A DNA stretch of 64,000 bases from Halobacillus naozhouensis (GCF_029714185.1 NZ_CP121671.1:3162001-3226000), one strand, 5' to 3'. Counted from the first letter of the stretch, positions 23,701 to 33,284 are shown. A program made the numbers and translations. Notes: generated by a model not told the origin, from the letters alone.

Positions 23701-25104
23701 CTACTTCTCGTTTATATTATGATCCTTATCACTAAACCCGAACATGTATGTTAAGACAAAGGCCACGCCAATGGCTACAATATTAACAAGCAAGTAATAG
23801 AAAATTTGCTCATTCAAGTAAAGCAGTGTTCCCGGGATAACTGTAATGGCCATCCCTGTTGCTTTAAGTTCTAGAATAGCAGCCAGGAAACCGCTGATAC
23901 CTCCCCCGATCAGCCCCATTATGAACGGTTTGCCATAACGTAAGTTGACACCAAAGATCGCTGGCTCCGTAATACCGAGAAAGGCAGAGATGGATGAGGG
24001 AAAGGCGAGCGCTTTTAACTTTTTAGACTGTGTTTTCACACCAACAGCTAAGGCTGCGCCACCTTGGGCCGCGATAGCACCTGTAACAATAGGATTAAAT
24101 GGGTTGTAGCCTAAGTTTTCAAGCAATTGGATTTCTAAAAAGTTGAATATATGGTGGACACCTGTGATGACAATGATTTGATTAAAAAACCCGATAATGA
24201 GTCCACTTAATCCAAATGGAAGACCTAGCAGTGCAAGTGTTCCTGAGAAAATCCAATTTTCTACTAAGTGTAAGATCGGGCCAAGAACCATAAGAGACAG
24301 CACAATCATCACAAGCAGCACTAGAAATGGTGTTACGATCAGATCCAGTGCTTCTGGTACACGCTTCCGGCACCATCTTTCAAATTTAGCCCCTACAATT
24401 CCGGCAAAAAACGCTGGTAAAACTGATCCCTGATAACCAATGACGGGAATAAAGCCTAGAAAATAAATCGGTTCTGCTGTTCCACCTGCTACTGCCCAGG
24501 CATTGGGTAATGACGGGGAAACAAGCATAAGCCCGAGTACCAGTCCAATAATCGGTGTCCCGCCGAACACTCTGAATGTGGACCAAGCCACGAGAGCTGG
24601 CAAGAACACAAAGGCTGTATCTGTTAACACTTGTGTAAACAGGAGGAAGTTTTCTGAAATATCATCAGGCACTAAACCAAACCACGCTAGTACAGTTTCT
24701 TGCGTGAGGAGGCCTCGAAGACCCATGAATAAACCCGTGGCGACCAGCACGGGAATGATCGGAACAAACACATCACCAAACGTACGAATCGCTCGTTGAA
24801 AAGCGTTTCCCTGCTTAGCTGTTTCCTCTTTCATCTCCGACTTTGATGTACCAGTGACTCCTTGATTAGTTACTTCTTCATAAATCCGATTCACTGTCCC
24901 TGTGCCAAAAATAATCTGATACTGACCAGAGTTGTAAAAGGCACCTTTCACTTTATCGATTTGCTCAACGGCTTCCACGTTAACTTGTTCACGGTCATGC
25001 ACCATAATCCGCAGTCGTGTAGCACAGTGGGCAATCGATTGGATGTTGTCCTCTCCACCAACTGACTCAATAACCTGCTTAGCAATTTCAGAATTACTAG
25101 CCAT
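23701..25104 (-). CDS. scrA: Sucrose-specific PTS EIIBC
   Basis: 467 residues. The EIIB domain comes first (about 1-85; phospho-Cys27 in IAHCATRLRIMV), then EIIC (about 110-455) with about ten membrane segments. No EIIA domain is present, so phosphate must come from a glucose-type EIIA encoded elsewhere, as for other SacP/ScrA proteins. It imports sucrose as sucrose 6-phosphate for ScrB. AAAGGAGG precedes the ATG. It is first in the operon after a 180-bp region with three repressor-like operators and a cre-like site. Confidence 0.92.
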   Translation of the reverse strand: MASNSEIAKQVIESVGGEDNIQSIAHCATRLRIMVHDREQVNVEAVEQIDKVKGAFYNSGQYQIIFGTGTVNRIYEEVTNQGVTGTSKSEMKEETAKQGNAFQRAIRTFGDVFVPIIPVLVATGLFMGLRGLLTQETVLAWFGLVPDDISENFLLFTQVLTDTAFVFLPALVAWSTFRVFGGTPIIGLVLGLMLVSPSLPNAWAVAGGTAEPIYFLGFIPVIGYQGSVLPAFFAGIVGAKFERWCRKRVPEALDLIVTPFLVLLVMIVLSLMVLGPILHLVENWIFSGTLALLGLPFGLSGLIIGFFNQIIVITGVHHIFNFLEIQLLENLGYNPFNPIVTGAIAAQGGAALAVGVKTQSKKLKALAFPSSISAFLGITEPAIFGVNLRYGKPFIMGLIGGGISGFLAAILELKATGMAITVIPGTLLYLNEQIFYYLLVNIVAIGVAFVLTYMFGFSDKDHNINEK

Positions 25105-25129
25105 GATAGATCCTCCTTTTTGTTAATTG

Positions 25130-25143
25130 TGTGATCGATTACA
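25130..25143. promoter_or_regulatory. ScrR-type operator, site 1
   Basis: TGTGATCGATTACA, a near-perfect palindrome centred on ATCGAT, 26 bp before the scrA start. Confidence 0.7.
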
Positions 25144-25186
25144 TATTGAATAAAATAAAAAATTCCTTTATGAGTTCACCTTAATA

Positions 25187-25202
25187 GGGAATCGATTACA
25201 CA
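25187..25202. promoter_or_regulatory. ScrR-type operator, site 2
   Basis: GGGAATCGATTACACA shares the AATCGATTACA core with sites 1 and 3. It lies about 57 bp (roughly five and a half helical turns) from site 1. Confidence 0.65.
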
Positions 25203-25219
25203 TTAGTCAAAAAATAAAC

Positions 25220-25233
25220 TGAAGCGTTTACAT
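25220..25233. promoter_or_regulatory. Candidate cre site in the scr control region
   Basis: On the minus strand TGTAAACGCTTCAG agrees with TGWNANCGNTNNCA except in the last two bases. It lies between operators 2 and 3, where CcpA could repress scrA or scrR. Confidence 0.45.
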
Positions 25234-25250
25234 CAGATTTTAAAAAATAT

Positions 25251-25270
25251 GTGTGTAATCGATTACACAC
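25251..25270. promoter_or_regulatory. ScrR-type operator, site 3
   Basis: GTGTGTAATCGATTACACAC is a perfect 20-bp palindrome, 16 bp after the scrR stop and about 60 bp from site 2. Confidence 0.75.
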
Positions 25271-25285
25271 AAACTTCACCTAGTA

Positions 25286-26275
25286 CTATACACTATCTCT
25301 CCGAATCAGTCTATAGTTCTGCACAATTTTATTTTCTATTTGTTGATTTTTCATTTGCGCCAGCAGGATCCCCGCAGCTTTCCTTCCCGCCTCCTTATTA
25401 TGATATTCAATCGTGGTAAGCGATGGTGTAACATACTTGGATAAAGCTGAAGCGCCAATACCAGCAACAGCGATGTCTTCCGGGATACGGTACCCCTGCT
25501 CCTTTAAGTATTCCATCGCCCCAATTGCCATCCGATCCGTTACGACAAATACAGCATCAGGCACATCTTTCCCGCACTGCTTGAGGATTGCCTTCATTCC
25601 TTCATAACCTGATTCAATACTAAAATCACCAACCGCCATCAAACGCTCCTCCATAGATAATCCGTTCTTCTCAAGCGTCTCGATATAAGCCTGCTTCCTC
25701 AACCCGCCAACAGCCGGATCATCTTCGCCGACTCCGATAAAGGCAATACGCTGGTATCTATTTTGAACTAGCATATTTGTCATATCTACGGCAGCATTGT
25801 AATCATCGTAAACAACGGAAGGAAAACCGGGGAGCTCTTGCCCAAGTGAAATAAACGGCAAGTTGGTTTCACTAATAGCTCGAATCAATCGATCATTCAC
25901 ATTCGTAGAAAGCAAAATAATGCCGTCTACCTGCCTGCTTTTTAGCAAGCGTACATATTCAATTTCTTTTTCCCTATCCAGTTCTGTATCCGTCAGTAAA
26001 ATTTGAAAATTTTCCCTGGATAACACTTCATTAATTCCACCTACCACGCGACTTGACGTTTCTGTGCTGATTTTAGGAAGAATCACACCGATGACCCCGG
26101 ACTTTTTCGTCCGCAACGACTTCGCTGAAACGATTGGCATATATCCTGTTTCTTCCACAATTCTAAGAATTCTTTTTCTCACTTCTTCGCTGGCGTATCC
26201 ACTGTTGTTCAGAACCCGGGAAACCGTCGTGCGTGATACGTTAGCCATTTTTGCGATGTCATTAATTGTCGTCAT
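25286..26275 (-). CDS. scrR: LacI-family sucrose repressor
   Basis: 329 residues. The N-terminal LacI helix-turn-helix and hinge read TTINDIAKMANVSRTTVSRVLN, followed by a sugar-binding core. It sits directly upstream of scrA-scrB-scrK on the same strand, and three palindromic AATCGATT sites fill the gap between them, so it is the likely repressor of the sucrose operon, released by sucrose, sucrose 6-phosphate or fructose. GATGGAGG precedes the ATG. ScrR is a fair name by position; a different ligand cannot be excluded. Confidence 0.82.
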   Translation of the reverse strand: MTTINDIAKMANVSRTTVSRVLNNSGYASEEVRKRILRIVEETGYMPIVSAKSLRTKKSGVIGVILPKISTETSSRVVGGINEVLSRENFQILLTDTELDREKEIEYVRLLKSRQVDGIILLSTNVNDRLIRAISETNLPFISLGQELPGFPSVVYDDYNAAVDMTNMLVQNRYQRIAFIGVGEDDPAVGGLRKQAYIETLEKNGLSMEERLMAVGDFSIESGYEGMKAILKQCGKDVPDAVFVVTDRMAIGAMEYLKEQGYRIPEDIAVAGIGASALSKYVTPSLTTIEYHNKEAGRKAAGILLAQMKNQQIENKIVQNYRLIRRDSV

Positions 26276-26388
26276 ACTTGATCCTCCATCATTTTCATAT
26301 CTATGACTATTTTATGGGAAAAGGGTAAGGATGTCTAACCGGCGCTGGCTATTTTAGATGGGTTTAAAAGAGCTGATTGGTCACCCCA

Positions 26389-28329
26389 TCATGATTTCGA
26401 TAGCAATAATTGGGTAAAATCATAACGGGATTTGCTTTTGATTAACTCTTGTACTAGCGATATATCATCGATAATCCCCCCCAGCATTTCGTACATAGAT
26501 TGGAGATCTTCTGTACTCCCCTTTTTCACAGACAGCAAGCAAATGAATTGAACACGTTTTTCTCCCCACTGAATAGGTTTTTTAAGTGTACAAAATGTCA
26601 GAAAGGTCTGATCGGACTGGGGCGTGATTGGGTGTGGGACGGCAACTAGATTCCCAAATGCTGTTGGTGCAACAGCTTCTCTCTCTTCTACAGACTCCTG
26701 AAAACGGTCATCTACCAATCCTTTATCTTCCAACTCTTTGCACATAAAGGTGAGCACTTCTTTTTTGGTTGAAAAAGGCTGGTCAAGAAACACTAGGTTT
26801 TCCTTCACGTAATCAAACATCCTCACTGTGTTCTTAAACACCATCGTTTCGATCTTCTCAAGATCTTTTTCCGCTAGAATAGTGTTCACTTCAATGACTG
26901 GAATTGGCAGGAGGTCTGGAATAGGAATAGAACTTACGATAAAATCAATGTCTTCAAGGGGGCATTGCTGAAGTTTATAGTATTCCGTTGTTGCAGCTAC
27001 TTCTAATTTGGAGTCGAATTCGGACTGTAATTTGTATTTTAGTAATTGTGCACTACCAAAACCCGATGCACAAACAATCAAACAGCGTTTTGGCCCTTGT
27101 TTTATTTTGCCCCGCTCGATAGCCGCACCGATATGAAGGGCAAGGTAGCCGATTTCATTCTCATCTATCGCTACCCCCATCTCTTCTTCAAGGACCATCC
27201 CCGCTGCAATTCCTGCTTCAAATACCAAAGGGTAATTAGACTTGATATCATCAATCATAGGGTTACGGATATTCATCCCATACTTAAACCTGTTAATAGC
27301 TGGCTTTAAATGCAGAGCCAACCCTACAATAAGTTCACGGTCATGACGGATATTGAGATCGAACTTTTCTTCAATTCTATTTAAAACCGCTAACGTGACC
27401 TGATAAATGTCTTTATCAAGTACCTTCCCAATTTCCTCCTCCTTCATATTAGTCTGTGAAATCATCTTCGTCCCCATTAGGTGAATCGCAATATATGCTA
27501 CTTCTTCATGAGGAAAAGTGAGCTGAAGGCATTCCTCAACCTTAGCAACGATTCGGTCAGCCACGGCATACTCTTTTTGATTGCGAATTTCATCTAAGTT
27601 GATTTTATATATAGAAACATGGTGCCCTGATTTAATTCGCTTGCAGGCGATCGCGATATGGATAAATAAGTTATTCATCGCTATATCCGATGGAGTAATT
27701 TCGTTTGCTTTGATCTCTTCGATAATAATCGTCCATATCTTTGATAGTTGAGCTTCTGTTAAGGAATCAAGCTGATCCGTTAAAATTTGGTTGGGGGGTT
27801 CCGCTTTTTTATCCCGTTCAAATACGTATTCTGACATACAAAAACGCAGTTTAAATTCACTACCTTTTACTTTCAGTCCATAGTTTGGACGCTTGTCCAG
27901 TACAATCTCGTACTTTTTTAAGATTTGTTTGACGTGCTTTAGGTCATTTTGAATGGTTGATTTACTAATGTGCATATCCTCTGATAAATCTTCTAACTTC
28001 ACATAGCTGTCTTCTAACAAAAGCCGTTTCATTAAATAACGAACTCTTTCCTCAGGAGAGTTAGGGATAACGGGGTCATCTAACGGTTTCTCTTGATATG
28101 CATTTTTTAAGTAGCTACGAAACTGCTGATTATCGTGGATTGTAAGCTGGTACCCCTTTGCCTTGATTGACTCTATATGGGCTCCCTCGAGCAATTCATC
28201 TAATTGCTTTATATCCTCTCTGGCTGTTCGGGATGATACATCTGTAACACAGGCCAAATATCGGCTCGTTAAAGCTGTATCAGCAGCCATGAGTTCACGT
28301 AATAAAATGGTCATCCGGGAGTTTAGCAT
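26389..28329 (-). CDS. licR: LicR-type PRD-containing transcriptional activator
   Basis: 646 residues from the ATG at 28329 (GAGGA site); the frame from 28350 has no ribosome site. The order is an N-terminal HTH_11 domain (about 5-65), an Mga-like second HTH (about 85-165), PRD1 (about 190-300), PRD2 (about 305-410), a gat-type EIIB-like domain (CASGFGSAQLLKYKL, about 420-505) and a fructose-type EIIA domain with His in VAVPHPIT (about 510-646). Such proteins activate beta-glucoside operons and are tuned by PTS phosphorylation. It is the last gene of the lic operon, 110 nt after licH, instead of standing upstream as in B. subtilis. Confidence 0.88.
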   Translation of the reverse strand: MLNSRMTILLRELMAADTALTSRYLACVTDVSSRTAREDIKQLDELLEGAHIESIKAKGYQLTIHDNQQFRSYLKNAYQEKPLDDPVIPNSPEERVRYLMKRLLLEDSYVKLEDLSEDMHISKSTIQNDLKHVKQILKKYEIVLDKRPNYGLKVKGSEFKLRFCMSEYVFERDKKAEPPNQILTDQLDSLTEAQLSKIWTIIIEEIKANEITPSDIAMNNLFIHIAIACKRIKSGHHVSIYKINLDEIRNQKEYAVADRIVAKVEECLQLTFPHEEVAYIAIHLMGTKMISQTNMKEEEIGKVLDKDIYQVTLAVLNRIEEKFDLNIRHDRELIVGLALHLKPAINRFKYGMNIRNPMIDDIKSNYPLVFEAGIAAGMVLEEEMGVAIDENEIGYLALHIGAAIERGKIKQGPKRCLIVCASGFGSAQLLKYKLQSEFDSKLEVAATTEYYKLQQCPLEDIDFIVSSIPIPDLLPIPVIEVNTILAEKDLEKIETMVFKNTVRMFDYVKENLVFLDQPFSTKKEVLTFMCKELEDKGLVDDRFQESVEEREAVAPTAFGNLVAVPHPITPQSDQTFLTFCTLKKPIQWGEKRVQFICLLSVKKGSTEDLQSMYEMLGGIIDDISLVQELIKSKSRYDFTQLLLSKS

Positions 28330-28439
28330 GCTGCATCCTCTCACTTCCAAATTCAGTCGTGTTTATTTAGTGTCAAAAAGGCTCTGAACCAAGCATCAGA
28401 ACCTTCTTGTACATCTTCTTCTTCAGACAATTTAATCGG

Positions 28440-29771
28440 TTATCCTTTTCTAACTGATGCTGGATGATCGAATTGAGGTAAATAGTCTTGATGAGCTTCT
28501 AACATGTCATCTATTAGTTGTTTAGCTATTGAATCAGATGGGACGAGTGGATTGATGGTCATCGCCAGCAGAGCCTTGTTGTAATTTCCTGTAACAGCCG
28601 CCTCACCAGCGACTCGTTCAAACGATTTAATTTGCTGCACAAGTCCTCTAACTGCGACAGGCAGTTCTCCGACTTGAATTGGTTTAGGACCGTTTTTCGT
28701 AATGACGCAGTTAACCTCTACTGCGGAATCATCTGGTAAACCTTTAATAGTCCCATTGTTCCTCGTATTTACAGGCTGAATATCACCTTTATCATTATAG
28801 ATGGAACTAATTAAACTACAGGCAGCATCACTATAATAAGCCCCGCCACGCTCCTCCAATTGTGGAGGTTTAGTTGCTAAATCAGGGTCTTTGTATAGTT
28901 CAAGTAATTCACGCTCTAATTGCTTCACAGCCTCCGCGCGCGTACCGGTATCATTCATTTCCGCAAGTTCCGCCTCGAGCATTTTACTCGTTTGATAGTA
29001 GTAACGATGATAGGGACACGGCAAGATTCCGAGAGCCCGGATGAATTCGGGTTCCCAGCCTAAATCAACAATGTTTTTCATCGTTAACCCAATACCGTTG
29101 CTAAGTTTATCTATGACCTGATCGGTTATACGTACTCCGTCTAAATAAACATCGGTTCCGTACACCATATGATTTAACCCGGCAAAATCGATGAAAATGC
29201 GCTCCGCATCAACTCCGATCATCTCTGCGACACCCATCTTCATACCGATCGGGACATTACATAAACCAACTGTTTTCGTGATAGGGCTGTATCGCAAAAC
29301 CGCTTCTGTAACCATGCCTGCAGGGTTAGAGAAATTGATTAGCCACGCGTTTGGACATAATCGTTCCATATCCCGACAAATATCCAGGATAACTGGTATC
29401 GTTCGCAGTCCTTTAAATAAACCCCCCGGCCCGTTTGTCTCTTGTCCGATGACATTATAGTTTAATGGAATACATTCATCTAACGCCCTGGCTTCCAGCA
29501 GTCCGACGCGAATTTGGGTGGTCACAAAATCCGCCTGCTCCAGGGCTTCTTCGCGGTTATAAGACAAATGAATTTCGATGGATACACCAGCCTTTTCAAC
29601 CATTCGCCTAGCTAATGCCCCCACCGTTTCCAATTTTTCTTTTCCTTCAGGGATATCTACCAGCCAAAGCTCGCGGATTGGCAACTCTTCATACCTATTA
29701 ATAAACCCTTCGACTAATTCAGGTGTATAGCTGGAGCCTCCACCAATTGTAACAACCTTGATTCCTTCCAT
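28440..29771 (-). CDS. licH: GH4 6-phospho-beta-glucosidase
   Basis: 443 residues from the ATG at 29771 (GGGGTGAAAAG upstream); the frame from 29786 starts without a site. The N-terminal Rossmann NAD site KVVTIGGGSSYTPELVEGF and the metal-binding Cys in GLCNVPIGM with the LNHM segment are the GH4 signature; the enzyme uses NAD and Mn by an oxidation-elimination route. It hydrolyses 6-phospho-beta-glucosides such as cellobiose 6-phosphate. A GH1 enzyme with overlapping activity is encoded 29 nt upstream, so the operon has two mechanistically different phospho-beta-glucosidases. Confidence 0.9.
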   Translation of the reverse strand: MEGIKVVTIGGGSSYTPELVEGFINRYEELPIRELWLVDIPEGKEKLETVGALARRMVEKAGVSIEIHLSYNREEALEQADFVTTQIRVGLLEARALDECIPLNYNVIGQETNGPGGLFKGLRTIPVILDICRDMERLCPNAWLINFSNPAGMVTEAVLRYSPITKTVGLCNVPIGMKMGVAEMIGVDAERIFIDFAGLNHMVYGTDVYLDGVRITDQVIDKLSNGIGLTMKNIVDLGWEPEFIRALGILPCPYHRYYYQTSKMLEAELAEMNDTGTRAEAVKQLERELLELYKDPDLATKPPQLEERGGAYYSDAACSLISSIYNDKGDIQPVNTRNNGTIKGLPDDSAVEVNCVITKNGPKPIQVGELPVAVRGLVQQIKSFERVAGEAAVTGNYNKALLAMTINPLVPSDSIAKQLIDDMLEAHQDYLPQFDHPASVRKG

Positions 29772-29800
29772 CTTTTCACCCCGCATTTAACAAATTGATT

Positions 29801-31189
29801 TTAAAAACCGTTCTGTTCAGCAACACGTTTCATAAAGTAAGCACTTTTCTTCGGTTTACGCTCTTTTGTCTCAATATCCACGGAGAAGAAACCGTACCGA
29901 TTTTTGTAGGCATTCATCCATGACCAGTTGTCCATAAACGACCATAAATGATAGCCTTTTGCATTACACCCTTCTTCAATGGCCTGATGAAGCCATTTTA
30001 AATGCCCCGCTATAAAGTCAATTCGATAATCATCTTCAATTCTTCCATCTTTTATGAAACGCTCTTCATCTTGAACACCCATGCCGTTTTCAGATACAAA
30101 CGATTCGATGTTCCCATAATTCTCTTTAAGATTCATCATGATGTCGTATATTCCTTTTTCATAAATCTCCCAGCCACGGTATTTGTTCATTTTTCTACCA
30201 GGCATCTCATAGTTATCAAAAAACCAATCGGGCATAAATGGACTGTAGGGGTTTGGTAAGTGATCTTTTGCTTTCACTCTCCGCGGCTGGTAATAGTTCA
30301 CGCCCAGCAAATCAACTGTATTGGCGGCAATTAAGGCGGTATCACCTTCCTCCGTTTGCGGAAGCTGTCCATGTTCTTCTAACAGTTGTATGAACTCTTG
30401 TGGATATTTGCCTAGGACTGCCGGATCCAGGAAACTTCTATTAAAAAATAAATCGGCTATTTGCGACGCTTTTAGATCAGCCGGATTTTGACTTCTTGGA
30501 TAAGAAGGGGTCAGATTCAAGATGATCCCAATCTGGCTGTCTTTAAAATGGTGGGACCTAAATGCCTTAATAGATTTAGCATTGGCAATCATAGTATGGT
30601 AACCGACTTGGATGGCTCGCTTTGCATCCACAATGTTCGGATAATGAAAGTCATAAAGGTATCCGCCTTCGACTGGAACGACCGGCTCATTGAAAGTAAA
30701 CCATTTTTTCACCCGGTCGCCAAATAGCTCGAAGCACGAATTGGCGTAATCAACAAATAAATCGACAACCTGTCTATTTTCCCATCCGCCCATTTCCTGC
30801 ATTTCAAGTGGCATATCAAAATGAAACAGATTGACAAATGGTTCGATTTCATGAGCTATTAATTCGTTAATGACATGATTATAAAAAAGGACTGCTTCTT
30901 GGTTGAGCTCCCCCTTCCCACCTGGAATCAATCTTGACCAGGAAATCGAGAGCCGGAACGTATTGTGCCCGATTTCTTTCATTCTCTTAATATCTTCTTG
31001 ATACGTGTGATAGAAATCGGAAGTCGTTTCCGGTCCTACCCCTTCAAAAAAGCGATTAGGCTCTTTGGAATACCAATAGTCCCATATATTCCGGCCCTTT
31101 CCTCCTTCATTAGCAGCTCCTTCGATTTGCGTAGCCGACGTTGCGCTTCCCCACCAGAAATCTTTAGGAAATTTGTATTCTACAGACAT
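29801..31189 (-). CDS. bglA: GH1 6-phospho-beta-glucosidase
   Basis: 462 residues, the usual GH1 length. It starts MSVEYKFPKDFWWGSATSATQ, a typical BglA/AscB N-terminus. The acid/base Glu is in WFTFNEPVV and the nucleophile Glu in FVSENGMG (VSENG instead of the more frequent ITENG). It is cytosolic and would cleave phospho-beta-glucosides imported by LicBCA. It lies between licA (15 nt upstream) and licH (29 nt downstream). Some GH1 members are phospho-beta-galactosidases; the LicA-type EIIA and the LicR regulator favour beta-glucosides. Confidence 0.88.
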   Translation of the reverse strand: MSVEYKFPKDFWWGSATSATQIEGAANEGGKGRNIWDYWYSKEPNRFFEGVGPETTSDFYHTYQEDIKRMKEIGHNTFRLSISWSRLIPGGKGELNQEAVLFYNHVINELIAHEIEPFVNLFHFDMPLEMQEMGGWENRQVVDLFVDYANSCFELFGDRVKKWFTFNEPVVPVEGGYLYDFHYPNIVDAKRAIQVGYHTMIANAKSIKAFRSHHFKDSQIGIILNLTPSYPRSQNPADLKASQIADLFFNRSFLDPAVLGKYPQEFIQLLEEHGQLPQTEEGDTALIAANTVDLLGVNYYQPRRVKAKDHLPNPYSPFMPDWFFDNYEMPGRKMNKYRGWEIYEKGIYDIMMNLKENYGNIESFVSENGMGVQDEERFIKDGRIEDDYRIDFIAGHLKWLHQAIEEGCNAKGYHLWSFMDNWSWMNAYKNRYGFFSVDIETKERKPKKSAYFMKRVAEQNGF

Positions 31190-31204
31190 AAGCGAATTCC
31201 TCCC

Positions 31205-31528
31205 TTACTTGTTCTTATAGATTTCAATTATTTCTACAGCCAGGTCACGAACGGTCATCGAGGTCATCAAGTGGTCCTGAGAGTGAACCAATAACACATT
31301 TATCGGGTTCTCCTCTCCACTTGCCTCTTTTTGCAATAACTTTGTTTGGTACTGATGTGACTTGACCAGCTCTTCTCCAGCCTCTTCGATTAAACGGTCC
31401 GCTTCCTCAAAATTTCCTGCTTTCGCTTGTTGAATGGCTTCCATAGCATTTGCTTTACCATTTCCTGCATAGAGAATAATTTGAAAGGAAATTTCTGTGA
31501 TATCTTTGTTTTCTGTTTTATTTTCCAT
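31205..31528 (-). CDS. licA: PTS lactose/cellobiose-type EIIA
   Basis: 107 residues from the ATG at 31528 (MENKTENKDITEISFQ); a GTG at 31540 in the same frame is an alternative. It is an all-helical EIIA of the lactose/cellobiose family with the phosphoryl His in LLVHSQDHLMTSM (about 75-87). It passes phosphate from HPr to LicB. It forms licB-licC-licA with its neighbours. Confidence 0.9.
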   Translation of the reverse strand: MENKTENKDITEISFQIILYAGNGKANAMEAIQQAKAGNFEEADRLIEEAGEELVKSHQYQTKLLQKEASGEENPINVLLVHSQDHLMTSMTVRDLAVEIIEIYKNK

Positions 31529-31559
31529 TAACCTGCTCACTCCCGAAGTTTAGTATTAG

Positions 31560-32858
31560 TTAGGCACTCTGATTCGTTGATTCTTCATCATCTCTTTCAG
31601 ATTCATAGTACTGGTTATCCAAGATCTTCAAGAACGGCCACCAAATAAAGAATACAACAACGATATTGAAAGCTTGCAGTACGCCACCCTGCCAAGAATT
31701 AGTGGCGATCGCTCCGTTTAGGATCGTTGGAGTGGTCCATGGTACGATAACCCCCGTAGGCGGTGGAACTAAACCTGAAGCCATGGCCATATACGTAATG
31801 ACCGTTACCACGACCGGGGCCACTAACCAGGGAAGAAGAACAATTGGATTCATAATAATAGGCAACCCAAAAATAATCGGTTCATTCACATTGAAAATTC
31901 CAGCTGGAGCTCCGATCTTACCAATTTCTTTCATTTGCCTGCTTTTTCCGATTAAAAAGATTCCCAGGATGACGGCTAGCGTCATTCCTGATCCACCCAT
32001 GCCGACAATGAAAGAATCAATAAACTGTTTGCTTACGATGTGAGGGACCTCTTCCCCTGCCTGAAACGCTGCCAGGTTTTCTGTCGCAAGTGAATACCAA
32101 ATCGGATCCATGACAGAGTTAACGATAATCTGCCCATGGAGCCCAAAGAACCAAAAGATTTGAATAAGTAAAACGGCAGCGATAGTAGCCGGGAGGCCAC
32201 TTCCAAGCGCCGTTAGAGGGGCCTGAACAACTGTATAAATAAAGTTTTGTACATCACCAAACGGTGTGTAGCTAAAAATAATACGTATCATTAAAAAGAT
32301 AGATAGTGTAAAAGTTATCGGTATTAATGCACTAAACGAACGTGACACAGCACCCGGGACACCATCTGGCATTTTAATCGTCCAGTCTTTCTCCGTGAAG
32401 AAACGATATAATTCAGCAGCTGTAAAAGCTGTAAAGATACCTAAGAACATTCCTTTTGCTCCTAAGTTTTCCGCAGCTATGACGCCAGTCACATCGCCCA
32501 AAACTTGAGGAGTTAAGATGAGAAAGGCGGCCAGAGCAGTCACTCCACCATAAATAGCTTCTCCCTCATAAAACTCTGTCAATTTGTAACCGATCCCGAC
32601 AATCACAAAAGTAGCCATGATCGAAAGCGTACCGGCTGAAGCAGGGGCTAATGCTGCTTGATATTCGGCATAAGCTTCTTCTCCAATTAACAGGTCGAGA
32701 AAAGGCAGATTTGCAATAACCACAAAAATGGAACCAAAAATAATTAATGGCAATGCGATCATAAAACCGTCTCTCAATGATGTTAAGTACCGGTTATTAT
32801 TTAATTTATCCGCTACAGGCATTAAAATATTTTCTAAAACATCCATGAATTTGTTCAC
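31560..32858 (-). CDS. licC: PTS cellobiose-type EIIC permease
   Basis: 432 residues from the GTG at 32858 (MNKFMDVLENILMPVADKL), 9 nt after AAGGGGG. The ATG at 32867 touches the ribosome site and is unlikely. It has about ten hydrophobic segments and the family motifs FGLHGQ, FNVNEPIIFGLPI and PPPTGVIVPWTTP. It is the membrane channel of the cellobiose/lichenan PTS, working with LicB and LicA. Confidence 0.9.
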   Translation of the reverse strand: MNKFMDVLENILMPVADKLNNNRYLTSLRDGFMIALPLIIFGSIFVVIANLPFLDLLIGEEAYAEYQAALAPASAGTLSIMATFVIVGIGYKLTEFYEGEAIYGGVTALAAFLILTPQVLGDVTGVIAAENLGAKGMFLGIFTAFTAAELYRFFTEKDWTIKMPDGVPGAVSRSFSALIPITFTLSIFLMIRIIFSYTPFGDVQNFIYTVVQAPLTALGSGLPATIAAVLLIQIFWFFGLHGQIIVNSVMDPIWYSLATENLAAFQAGEEVPHIVSKQFIDSFIVGMGGSGMTLAVILGIFLIGKSRQMKEIGKIGAPAGIFNVNEPIIFGLPIIMNPIVLLPWLVAPVVVTVITYMAMASGLVPPPTGVIVPWTTPTILNGAIATNSWQGGVLQAFNIVVVFFIWWPFLKILDNQYYESERDDEESTNQSA

Positions 32859-32879
32859 TGTACCCATCCCCCTTACAAA

Positions 32880-33188
32880 TTATGATTCTAGTAATCCAAG
32901 AGCCTTTTCCAGCACTGCTTTGCCATCTACTCTTCCGTAAGACATCGGGTCAATGACATCCACCGGTATGCCGACCTCGGCCGCTGTCTTTTCAAATTTC
33001 TTCTTCATAAATTTCATTTGCGGGCCAATTAACAAAACATCCGCCTCTTTCATATCCTTTGGAGCTTTATCCTGGGCCACCGCCCAGATTTCGCACTCAA
33101 TTCCTTTTCCTTCAGCAGCCTCTTTCATTTTTGTAACGAGTAGACTAGTTGACATGCCTGCAGAACAAGCGAGTAATATTTTCTTCAT
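32880..33188 (-). CDS. licB: PTS cellobiose-type EIIB
   Basis: 102 residues, with the phospho-Cys in the P-loop-like LLACSAGMSTSLLV (about 5-18) of the lactose/cellobiose EIIB family. It is the first gene of licB-licC-licA-bglA-licH-licR. TTAAGGAGG precedes the ATG. The upstream region holds a cre site and an inverted repeat that could bind LicR. Confidence 0.92.
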   Translation of the reverse strand: MKKILLACSAGMSTSLLVTKMKEAAEGKGIECEIWAVAQDKAPKDMKEADVLLIGPQMKFMKKKFEKTAAEVGIPVDVIDPMSYGRVDGKAVLEKALGLLES

Positions 33189-33235
33189 TGTTTGTTCCTC
33201 CTTAAAGTATCTTTGCTAATAAGCTAAGTTTATTT

Positions 33236-33249
33236 TAAAAGCGCTTACA
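33236..33249. promoter_or_regulatory. cre site upstream of licB
   Basis: On the minus strand TGTAAGCGCTTTTA matches the CcpA consensus at 13 of 14 positions. It is about 50 bp before the licB start. Confidence 0.65.
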
Positions 33250-33264
33250 TTTACACCTATATTT

Positions 33265-33284
33265 TTTCCGTTGCAAAGCGGAAA
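33265..33284. promoter_or_regulatory. Inverted repeat, candidate LicR site upstream of licB
   Basis: TTTCCG (33265-33270) and CGGAAA (33279-33284) form a perfect inverted repeat with an 8-nt spacer, upstream of the cre site in the position expected for an activator. A minus-strand TTGCAA inside it could be a -35, but no good -10 follows. Confidence 0.4.
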
